5,902 nucleotides of DNA from an archaeon (GTDB lineage: Archaea > Asgardarchaeota > Hermodarchaeia > Hermodarchaeales > Hermodarchaeaceae). Location of the stretch: positions 1 to 5,902 of the forward strand of contig JABXGS010000013.1 in the NCBI GenBank assembly GCA_016550425.1, read 5' to 3'. Below the pieces are notes generated by a model. That model was not told where the DNA came from. It was given only the letters and a program-made list of their open reading frames with translations, and did not search any database. Shown piece after piece: positions 1 through 4,880 of the stretch. The translations under genes and the position numbers were made by a program. Position 1 is the stretch's first letter, and each line of letters starts with the position of its first letter.

Positions 1-29
1 ACATGAGTTGTTCGGGAAAGGGATGGTCC

Positions 30-38
30 TGCTACAAT
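30..38 (+). promoter_or_regulatory. possible extended -10 promoter element
   Basis: TGCTACAAT matches the bacterial extended -10 pattern (TG, one base, then TACAAT at 33-38). It lies 43 bases before the nuclease start. A weak -35 candidate, TTGTTC at 8-13, is 19 bases upstream, which is longer than ideal. It is the only sigma-type promoter in the window that I would name. If the organism is an archaeon, it is a coincidence. Confidence 0.3.
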
Positions 39-81
39 TCTGGATTGGGGTTCAATCGTTAGAATCTAGGGAGGATGTTGT

Positions 82-963
82 ATGAGTGATGTGAAGTTGT
101 TTTGGGATCCCACGGGGTTGACGATAGATAAGGTGGGACCTAAGAAGTATTCGCGAATTACAGATGGTGATACGCCGTTTGTGACGATTTCGGTTCGCAT
201 GTTGAGTATTGATGCGCCTGAAGTGCATTATCGGGGAAACCCGTCGAAGCAGGATGCGACTTTGAAGCAGTTAGCTGAGTGGATCGAGCAGGGACATGCA
301 CCTGTGGATAAAGCCTTAGGAGACTACTTGCTTCCTCGATTAAAAACAGGAACAGCAGGAACGCTGCACGAACAACAAGGAGAACAATCCACAGTCGAAT
401 TTGAGAAACTCCTCGAAGAGAGACTCACGAAACCGAATGGTAAAAAGCGCTCGCTGTATCTGCATGCAGCCAATGAGCATTTTGATAGTTTCGGTCGGTT
501 GTTAGCCTACCTTGCGCCAAATTACTCTGCGGCTGAACGACGTGATATGTCTCGGAAAGAGCGGGCCACATTCAATTTGCTGCTTGTTGAAAGGGGATGG
601 GCAGCACCATTTCCAATTTATCCAAGTTTACCACGTTATTCAGACCTGGTATTATTCCAGAAGGCAGCAAAAGAGGCTTTTAACCAAAAGCGGGGTATCT
701 GGAGCAATCTAAATACCTTAACCGGATATGAGTTTCGCATGTGTGTCCGGTTATATGAGACCACGAAGAAACTAGTAGATGGAAAGAAGCTCTCAACGGC
801 AGAAAAATTCAGCTGGATTGAGCGCTATTGTCTCGACATGACAACCTTAGAAATTTTCTTTCCACAAAGTTACCATAAAGTGGCACCTTACAACCGTATC
901 TTCGTCTGGCCACGCCACGTAACCGATGCTGTGGCAAAACTCAACCTCGTACCTGCGAAATAA
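82..963 (+). CDS. staphylococcal nuclease-like (SNase/thermonuclease) domain protein
   Basis: This is a 293-residue protein whose first 210 residues form an OB-fold nuclease of the staphylococcal nuclease family, which hydrolyses DNA and RNA with Ca2+. The active-site set is complete: DGDT at 28-31, Arg39, DAPE at 44-47 (Asp44, Glu47) and DSFGR at 135-139 (Arg139), matching Asp21, Arg35, Asp40, Glu43 and Arg87 of the S. aureus enzyme. NLLLVERGWA (165-174) and the closing helix to GIWS (205-208) also align. The stretch between DAPE and DSFGR is about 87 residues, roughly twice that of the classical enzyme, and is charged and probably helical. Residues 210-293 are an extra C-terminal segment I do not recognise. 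No signal peptide is visible, so it is probably cytoplasmic, unlike secreted thermonucleases. GGGAGGA at 69-75, six bases before the ATG, supports the start. Fold confidence is high; the cellular role is unknown. Confidence 0.9.
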   Translation: MSDVKLFWDPTGLTIDKVGPKKYSRITDGDTPFVTISVRMLSIDAPEVHYRGNPSKQDATLKQLAEWIEQGHAPVDKALGDYLLPRLKTGTAGTLHEQQGEQSTVEFEKLLEERLTKPNGKKRSLYLHAANEHFDSFGRLLAYLAPNYSAAERRDMSRKERATFNLLLVERGWAAPFPIYPSLPRYSDLVLFQKAAKEAFNQKRGIWSNLNTLTGYEFRMCVRLYETTKKLVDGKKLSTAEKFSWIERYCLDMTTLEIFFPQSYHKVAPYNRIFVWPRHVTDAVAKLNLVPAK

Positions 964-987
964 CGCATAAAGTTACGAAATCATTTA

Positions 988-1065
988 CTTCGGGGGCATC
1001 CTCGCAGGGATACCTTGGAAGACTTATGTGCGGTATGGAGTCTGGGGGTATCACCCAGGGGCACG
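988..1065 (+). repeat. structured repeat element, copy 1
   Basis: This 78-nt element begins 25 bases after the nuclease stop and matches 4760-4838. The core at 1007-1028 is identical over 22 nt in both copies, including GATACCTTGGAAGACTTATG. The flanks match partially, with one 1-nt gap. In front of the core ATCC and GGAT can pair around a short loop; in copy 2 the equivalent stem is CCCC/GGGG, a compensatory-looking change. GATACC (1009-1014) can also pair with GGTATC (1047-1052) in this copy. CACGTG followed by six T comes at the end, which may mark a transcript end. It could be a small RNA, a 3'-UTR element or a short dispersed repeat. The strand is assumed from the flanking genes. Confidence 0.6.
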
Positions 1066-1089
1066 TGTTTTTTAGACGAATTGCTTTAG

Positions 1090-1101
1090 GTGGACGACCA
1101 C
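1090..1101 (+). repeat. GTGGACGACCAC dyad, copy 1
   Basis: Exact GTGGACGACCAC, extended by G and C to a 5-bp dyad around ACGA (1089-1102). It lies 17 bases after the T-run that closes structured repeat copy 1. Unlike the other copies it is not followed by a T-rich stretch. Confidence 0.6.
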
Positions 1102-1144
1102 CAAGTGGAGCAGATGGTCAAGAGAGAACACTGGATCCGTTGGG

Positions 1145-1156
1145 GTGGACGAGCAC
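1145..1156 (+). repeat. GTGGACGAGCAC dyad, copy 2 (one mismatch)
   Basis: One base differs from the common 12-mer (GAGC for GACC), which breaks one pair of the dyad. It starts 55 bases after copy 1 and is followed by an AT-rich stretch (1162-1180). The region 964-1276 holds this, copy 1 and the structured repeat, but no convincing gene. Confidence 0.45.
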
Positions 1157-1276
1157 GTCGTACTTAATTTAATTTTGTAAATGACTGGGCTTCTACGTGT
1201 TGGATATTCATGTCTATAGCTAAAAACAGAGCTTTTCTGGTGTCTCTTGCTGGAGATACGACAGGAAAGGGTGAAG

Positions 1277-1450
1277 TTAGGTGCGGTGCGTGTGGAGTTT
1301 CTTAACTTGTTTGGGAGCGTTTTTCCCGAGGGTTTTGATTTTTTGCATCCAGGGGGTACGGACGTATATGGCGCCATAGCCGGGTTCGACTAATCCCGTG
1401 ATACCGACATGACGTCGTTTGGGCTTTCGATTGCGAAAATGTTTTACCAT
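1277..1450 (-). CDS. probable small, very basic protein of unknown function
   Basis: A 57-residue frame runs on the minus strand from ATG (1450-1448) to TAA (1279-1277). It begins MVKHFRNRKPKRRHVG and continues with GLVEPGYGAIYVRTPW near residues 19-34 and a Lys-rich tail. It has 15 Lys plus Arg and one acidic residue, so it may bind nucleic acid, which is inference only. Two other minus-strand frames overlap it (1072-1377 and 1302-1523), but their products are Ser/Thr/Pro-rich and look like translation of A/C-rich sequence. This frame has the natural Gly/Val/Lys/aromatic mix. No Shine-Dalgarno is visible. TTTTAATA lies about 38 bases before the ATG on the same strand and could be an archaeal TATA box. 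I recognise no family. The frame is short and the strand is poor in stops, so a chance ORF is possible. Confidence 0.45.
   Translation of the reverse strand: MVKHFRNRKPKRRHVGITGLVEPGYGAIYVRTPWMQKIKTLGKNAPKQVKKLHTHRT
1367..1378. repeat. 12-bp perfect palindrome TATGGCGCCATA
   Basis: Perfect inverted repeat inside the probable small minus-strand gene, where it encodes the tyrosine-glycine-alanine part of its GYGA motif. It could be coincidental to coding, or an operator or RNA hairpin if that gene is not real. Confidence 0.4.
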
Positions 1451-1672
1451 CGGTGGTCAGGGATGACTTGGTGGGGGGTGTATTAAAAGTCACGCATTCC
1501 TGTGAATGCAGTCTAACCGTCAAGAATCACACACCACACATCCTAAGAATGTCGTAGGAGACTTAGGCGTCCAGGCATATCATCGTGACAGATGACTTGC
1601 CCGGGGGGGTGGACGACCATTTTTTGTAGGCTAGGCTTTTTTAACTGGATGTCTTATGTGAGATAAGTAGAC
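1451..1672. other. spacer with hairpin and dyad, no gene seen
   Basis: This spacer lies between the small minus-strand gene and the methyltransferase-HgcAB gene. It contains a hairpin with perfect 6-bp arms (GCATTC 1494-1499, loop CTGT, GAATGC 1504-1509), copy 3 of the 12-bp dyad at 1609-1620 and two T-runs (about 1620-1625 and 1638-1642). It must carry the promoters for the genes on either side if they are transcribed independently. I could not identify a convincing -35/-10 pair. Confidence 0.5.
1609..1620 (+). repeat. GTGGACGACCAT dyad, copy 3
   Basis: One terminal mismatch to the common 12-mer. It is preceded by CCC and a run of seven G and followed directly by T-rich sequence. It lies 86 bases before the ATG of the methyltransferase-HgcAB fusion, the position expected for an upstream control element. 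Confidence 0.6.
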
Positions 1673-1709
1673 GAGGAGGTGTTAGTTGCGTCAACTGCTG
1701 TGCTCATGA
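1673..1709 (+). promoter_or_regulatory. strong ribosome site with possible 7-codon leader peptide
   Basis: GAGGAGGT (1673-1680) is the strongest Shine-Dalgarno site in the window, yet no in-frame start of the large gene lies at the right distance. GTG at 1679 overlaps the site, GTG 1700 is 19 bases away and ATG 1706 is 25 away. The codon at proper spacing (5 bases) is TTG 1686 in another frame, which encodes MRQLLCS and stops at TGA 1707-1709, overlapping the ATG at 1706 as ATGA. That layout fits a leader peptide coupled to the main gene by termination-reinitiation. TTG starts are rare, so this is a hypothesis. Confidence 0.35.
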
Positions 1710-3469
1710 GGTTGTTAGAGTCGGCGCCGTGGCGCTATGACCAGGGGATTGACTTTCTCACGCTGGGTGTTGATTCGAAGCTTAAAAAGCGGATTGCGGA
1801 TGAGTTCATCTTTTCGTCGGATGATGTTCTTGAAATAGGGAGTGGAACGGGTACCTTGGCGTTGCTGTGTGCCCAGAAAGGGGCGAATGTGGTGGGCATT
1901 GATGTGTCACCGACAATGATTGCACTAGCTCAGGCTAAAGCGGCGAAGACTCAGTCGTCGGGTCGAGTGCAGTTTCGGGAAATGGACCTGACGGAAATTG
2001 ACCAGTTGCCCGATTCCTCTTTTGATGTGGTAGTGGCCACCTTGGTGTTTAGTGAATTGTCGGAGGCGGAGCAGTTTTATGCGCTCCGTGAGGCATGGCG
2101 GCTGCTTCGACCGAAGGGGCGGCTAATCATTATGGATGAAGTTCGACCCCAATCGCTCCGCAAGATGCTTCCCTATTACATGTTACGTTTCCCTCTCACG
2201 GCTTTCACCTTTCTGTTGAGCCAGACAACAACCCATCGGGTGAAGAATCTGGAAACAAAGCTCGAAATATCCGGATTTCGGATTACTAGGCAGGAGCAAC
2301 ATTTACTGGATTCAATTGTGTTACTCGTCGCAACCAAACAACCCCAACGACCCATTGAAGCAGACCGTCCTAGTCTGTTTCCAATGGTTCATGTTGGATC
2401 ACGAAGCAAGTATGTAGCTGAAACCATTTTTCGTTGGGTAGGTGTTCCCGTCTCACCAGGGTATATCGCTGTGGGACAGCCCTCCACGGAAAGCCCGGTT
2501 CTCGTCACATGCAATTATGACTTGACGGTTCGCCGAGTTCTGAAAATCCTTCAACATGCACAGATTGATTGTTTTGTGCTAGTAGCTCCAACTCGGGGAA
2601 TTAACGTGTGGTGTGCCGCTTGTGGTGGAGATTTTACGGCGCACTCCGTTATCGCAGCAATTAAACTTAGTGGCATAAACAATCTAGTGCGGCACCGACA
2701 TTTGATCCTACCTCAACTGGCAGCCCCTGGGGTTGACCCCGATGTGATTAAGGAGGAGACGGGATGGTCAGCACAGTTTGGACCAGTAAAAGCCAGAGAT
2801 ATACCCGCGTACTTGAAGAAGGGAACCCAGAAGACCGAGGCCATGCGAACTGTACGATTTCCGGTGTCAAGTCGCTTAGAGATGGCAAGCCTGTATGCGA
2901 TTATGATTTCACTCCTTGCAATCCCCATCAGCTTAATCTTTGCACTCCCCAAACTTGTCACGACCCTAGGAATCGTCTGGCTGCTAATCTGTGGTGCCTA
3001 TCTTCTTTTTCCATATCTCCCGAGTAGATCTGGGTTCGTGAAAACGCTGGTATATGGCATATGTTCTATCTCTGTCGTTCTATTCCTGGCCTTCTATACC
3101 ACGGGGAGCCTGCTAGGATTGCCCTGGGAGCTTCTCCTAACGATTCTGGTGATGCTAGTATTAGGTTTTGATTTCAACGGGATGACTCCGACACTCCCCA
3201 GCGACCTCGGTCGTCTATTCTATAGTCGAGGCCACTCGGAAATGCCATTCTTTACAGGAAAGTATCCGCTTCAACCCTATGGACACATCACTCTTGATGT
3301 GAAGCGATGTATCGGATGTGGGATGTGTGTACAAGTCTGTCCAATGAATGTCTACCAATTAGATACTCCAAGACAGAAGGCGGATCTAATACATCCCCAA
3401 GACTGTGTCAACTGTAATGCTTGTGTTCATCGATGTCCAACACATTGCCTTCACATTATCAAATCTTAA
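1706..3469 (+). CDS. SAM methyltransferase-HgcA-like corrinoid-HgcB-like ferredoxin fusion
   Basis: This protein of 587 residues has four parts. Residues 1-211 are a class I SAM-dependent methyltransferase (motif I VLEIGSGTG 41-49, VVGIDVS 62-68, FDVVVA about 106-111). Residues about 232-376 match the HgcA corrinoid domain: PGYIAVGQP, SPVLVT, GINVWCAACGG (N300 V301 W302 C303) and HRHLILPQLAAPGV, followed by a GP(V)-type end. C303 corresponds to the cysteine that ligates cobalt in HgcA. Residues about 394-488 hold four membrane helices and end in FDFNGMTP, like the HgcA FTGSTP segment. Residues about 528-587 are an HgcB-like ferredoxin with two 4Fe-4S motifs (C535, C538, C541, C545 and C567, C570, C573, C577). 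Canonical HgcA and HgcB are separate proteins that methylate mercury. Here GK after the CAA is CG, giving CxxC, and the HgcB cysteine tail is absent. An ORF opens at GTG 1679, but MRLLESAPWRYD at 1706 looks like the family start. The true substrate is unknown. Confidence 0.88.
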   Translation: MRLLESAPWRYDQGIDFLTLGVDSKLKKRIADEFIFSSDDVLEIGSGTGTLALLCAQKGANVVGIDVSPTMIALAQAKAAKTQSSGRVQFREMDLTEIDQLPDSSFDVVVATLVFSELSEAEQFYALREAWRLLRPKGRLIIMDEVRPQSLRKMLPYYMLRFPLTAFTFLLSQTTTHRVKNLETKLEISGFRITRQEQHLLDSIVLLVATKQPQRPIEADRPSLFPMVHVGSRSKYVAETIFRWVGVPVSPGYIAVGQPSTESPVLVTCNYDLTVRRVLKILQHAQIDCFVLVAPTRGINVWCAACGGDFTAHSVIAAIKLSGINNLVRHRHLILPQLAAPGVDPDVIKEETGWSAQFGPVKARDIPAYLKKGTQKTEAMRTVRFPVSSRLEMASLYAIMISLLAIPISLIFALPKLVTTLGIVWLLICGAYLLFPYLPSRSGFVKTLVYGICSISVVLFLAFYTTGSLLGLPWELLLTILVMLVLGFDFNGMTPTLPSDLGRLFYSRGHSEMPFFTGKYPLQPYGHITLDVKRCIGCGMCVQVCPMNVYQLDTPRQKADLIHPQDCVNCNACVHRCPTHCLHIIKS

Positions 3470-3509
3470 GCATTTAATGACGAAAACACGGGTGGTTTCC
3501 CAGGCTGGG

Positions 3510-3521
3510 GTGGACGACCAC
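3510..3521 (+). repeat. GTGGACGACCAC dyad, copy 4, terminator-like
   Basis: Exact 12-mer, extended by G and C to a 5-bp dyad around ACGA (3509-3522) and followed by TTTCTT. It starts 40 bases after the fusion gene stop and 148 before the next start, so it could act as a weak intrinsic terminator for the gene before it or a control site for the gene after it. CCCAGG lies just upstream (3499-3504). Confidence 0.6.
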
Positions 3522-3570
3522 CTTTCTTGTAAAATGAATTAGTCTCATGCTTTAGGAGAATAGCACCGAG

Positions 3571-3582
3571 GACTTCGAAGTC
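3571..3582. promoter_or_regulatory. palindrome GACTTCGAAGTC, possible operator half
   Basis: Perfect 12-bp palindrome centred on TTCGAA, 86 bases before the ATG at 3669. Its centre is 70 bp from the centre of the second TTCGAA palindrome at 3640-3653. Paired sites like this are typical of a dimeric repressor, but no regulator gene is identified and the binding role is inferred. Confidence 0.35.
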
Positions 3583-3639
3583 GCATATCATAAAAATGAA
3601 GTTATTAGTATATCAAATGACATGAGGGAGTTGAACTTG

Positions 3640-3653
3640 GCTCTTCGAAGAGC
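3640..3653. promoter_or_regulatory. palindrome GCTCTTCGAAGAGC before ribosome site
   Basis: Perfect 14-bp palindrome ending three bases before the GGAG ribosome site (3657-3660) of the 3669 gene. As RNA it could form a hairpin right next to the ribosome site and limit translation; as DNA it could be an operator paired with 3571-3582. Confidence 0.4.
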
Positions 3654-3668
3654 GATGGAGTGTTTTAT

Positions 3669-4298
3669 ATGACGCAGTTCCTGCATGGAAACAGAGTGAA
3701 GCCAGAACAAATCCCATACTTGGTCACCTTTTTTGCCAGAGAGTATGTACCGAAAATCAAGACGTTTTTAGAGACAGAGTATCCAACTCGTCAAGAAGGC
3801 GCAGAGAGGTTCACAACCTTGATGCGGGAAATTTATCCACAGGTCTATCAACTGCAAAACCAGTTACCCGAGTCTCTGGCAGCAGAGATGCTTTTGGAAC
3901 TTCCTGCATATATTAGTCTCCATGAGTGGGAGAAAGAGCCCCAAAACTGGACAAACGGGAAGAAAAAAGCGCTAAAGGCTTTTCTAGACGGAAAAGAGAC
4001 TCCTGCAGATGATTACGGAAATCCTGACTTTCTTAGTGGGATGTTTGTCTCACTTATGATGTTACTGAATTCAACCTATAAGGGACTCATCTCGCTAAGG
4101 GGACTTTACAGTAACTTCGAAGACCCAGCATACACTGACTCCTATTTTCGCTCAGTCTATCATCAGTTTGAAAATGAGATCTTTGCCAAAGGCCGCCTCA
4201 AAACCCTTGGAGATCTCAGAGGAATCATGCCTTTAATCTATGAGATTGAGAGAAAACTTGCACTGTTTCCGCCCACGAAGGAGCTGGAACATATGTAG
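3669..4298 (+). CDS. hypothetical helical protein, unknown function
   Basis: This is a 209-residue protein beginning MTQFLHGNRVKPEQ and ending KELEHM. I do not recognise a family. It has no cysteine, no signal peptide and no clear membrane helix; the most hydrophobic stretch is FLSGMFVSLMMLL at 121-133, which is too short and too flanked by helix-type sequence to call a membrane span. Predicted character by eye is nearly all alpha-helical, with aromatic residues throughout and an acidic loop near 104-120 (DGKETPADDYGNPD region). GGAG at 3657-3660 lies eight bases before ATG 3669, so this start is preferred to the GTG at 3660, which sits at the end of that ribosome site. It follows the fusion gene by 199 bases with its own control-like palindromes, so it is probably a separate transcription unit. 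No link to methyl transfer can be shown. Confidence 0.8.
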   Translation: MTQFLHGNRVKPEQIPYLVTFFAREYVPKIKTFLETEYPTRQEGAERFTTLMREIYPQVYQLQNQLPESLAAEMLLELPAYISLHEWEKEPQNWTNGKKKALKAFLDGKETPADDYGNPDFLSGMFVSLMMLLNSTYKGLISLRGLYSNFEDPAYTDSYFRSVYHQFENEIFAKGRLKTLGDLRGIMPLIYEIERKLALFPPTKELEHM

Positions 4299-4356
4299 CA
4301 GAACTAGAGAAGAAGTACTAACTTTCACTTAACGTCAGAGTCTTCAAGCCGGAAAC

Positions 4357-4379
4357 CCAGGTGTTGTACAATCCCCTGG
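4357..4379. repeat. nested dyad next to copy 5 of the 12-bp motif
   Basis: CCAGG (4357-4361) and CCTGG (4375-4379) enclose the palindrome TTGTACAA (4364-4371). It sits one base before the dyad at 4381. A CCCAGG also precedes copy 4, so the pair may be one composite element. Confidence 0.35.
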
Positions 4380-4380
4380 T

Positions 4381-4392
4381 GTGGATGACCAC
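4381..4392 (+). repeat. GTGGATGACCAC dyad, copy 5
   Basis: One C-to-T difference in the central ACGA from the common 12-mer, with both arms intact. It is followed by ATTTTCTTCG. It lies 82 bases after the previous gene stop and 75 before the next start. Confidence 0.6.
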
Positions 4393-4430
4393 ATTTTCTT
4401 CGAAGGCAAAGTTTCTTGATACTAGCTGAC

Positions 4431-4448
4431 GTGAGTATAGGTACTCAC
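4431..4448. promoter_or_regulatory. 7-bp inverted repeat before small gene
   Basis: GTGAGTA (4431-4437), TAGG, TACTCAC (4442-4448) form a perfect 7-bp stem with a 4-nt loop, 19 bases before the ATG at 4468. It could be an operator, or an mRNA hairpin next to the weak GGTGG ribosome site. Confidence 0.4.
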
Positions 4449-4467
4449 ATTTGGTGGTGCAGTTGGT

Positions 4468-4680
4468 ATGTCGAAGCTGGTTTATTTTTCAGCAAAGGAT
4501 GTCTTGAAAGGTCATGTAGATGTGGAAAAATTAACATCACGGTATGTGTTCGTACGTGGGAATTTCGGTGAGATTTTTCAATCACTCGCAAAGGCATTGA
4601 ATTATATGTCGAAGTTTGGATGGCGTGCGGTGGCATATGGACGTGGGGGCGTATGTCTACTGGAACGTATTGAGAACTAA
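4468..4680 (+). CDS. small hypothetical protein, resembles DUF4177-type fold
   Basis: This is a 70-residue protein running from MSKLVYFSAK to LLERIEN. ATG 4468 is the first possible start after an in-frame TAG at 4438. The C-terminal part, LAKALNYMSKFGWRAVAYGRGGVCLLER (about 40-67), has the pattern of DUF4177-type small proteins: a helix with a leucine repeat, then GW, then a beta hairpin ending in a hydrophobic-Glu-Arg. That resemblance is by eye and modest. It has one cysteine (C63), no signal peptide and no membrane segment. The ribosome site is weak (GGTGG about 9 bases upstream). It follows the 3669 gene by 169 bases of dyad-rich spacer. Function is unknown; it is short, but has a clean frame and natural composition. 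Confidence 0.7.
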   Translation: MSKLVYFSAKDVLKGHVDVEKLTSRYVFVRGNFGEIFQSLAKALNYMSKFGWRAVAYGRGGVCLLERIEN

Positions 4681-4759
4681 AGAAGTAGGGAACACTTTCT
4701 CACCATATCAGTTCAAAAACTAGAACCTGCCGCGAAACCACGACCTAAGATATCATGTT

Positions 4760-4838
4760 CTTCTGGGGTACCCCTCGTGGGGATACCTTGGAAGACTTAT
4801 GAGCTACAAGATGTCGGCTTGCATCACTCGGGAACACG
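4760..4838 (+). repeat. structured repeat element, copy 2
   Basis: This 79-nt element is the partner of 988-1065, with the identical 22-nt core at 4780-4801 and partial matches through to a shared CACG end. Before the core, GGTACCCC and GGGGATACC fold into a hairpin around TCGT with one bulged A. It begins 79 bases after the small gene stop, on the same side relative to the + strand genes as copy 1. The T-run that follows copy 1 is absent here. Confidence 0.6.
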
Positions 4839-4847
4839 GATGTTGAT

Positions 4848-4867
4848 CAAAGAGTTCGGTCTCTTTG
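4848..4867. terminator. hairpin between convergent genes
   Basis: CAAAGAG (4848-4854), loop TTCGGT, CTCTTTG (4861-4867) is a perfect 7-bp stem. It ends 13 bases beyond the stop of the minus-strand gene and lies 168 bases after the + strand gene 4468-4680, so it may end transcription from either side. No T-run follows on either strand, which weakens the call for an intrinsic terminator. Confidence 0.45.
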
Positions 4868-4880
4868 GGGAGTTTCGGGA

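Noticed and set aside
1026..1166. Plus-strand frame of 46 residues through the structured repeat and two dyads
   Set aside because: It reads the repeat elements in unrelated phases, and the composition shows no coding pattern.
1210..1305. Plus-strand frame of 31 residues with a CxxC near its end
   Set aside because: Short, with only a weak GGA upstream, and on the strand opposite to the more protein-like small gene.
1072..1377. Minus-strand frame of 101 residues
   Set aside because: It is Ser/Thr/Pro-rich and overlaps the better 57-residue frame. Open frames in all three minus-strand phases follow from the A/C-rich composition.
1381..1398. tRNA T-arm-like CGGGTTCGACTAATCCCG
   Set aside because: The loop would be ten bases instead of seven, and no acceptor, D or anticodon arm fits around it.
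1302..1523. Minus-strand frame of 73 residues
   Set aside because: Same A/C-rich composition artefact, with no ribosome site and no protein-like pattern.
2713..3027. Extra frames on both strands inside the fusion gene
   Set aside because: They are shadows of the well-supported fusion reading frame.
1706..3469. Calling the gene hgcA or hgcAB and assigning mercury methylation
   Set aside because: The loop lacks GK, the ferredoxin lacks the cysteine tail, and a third domain is fused. Domain homology is clear but the activity is not.
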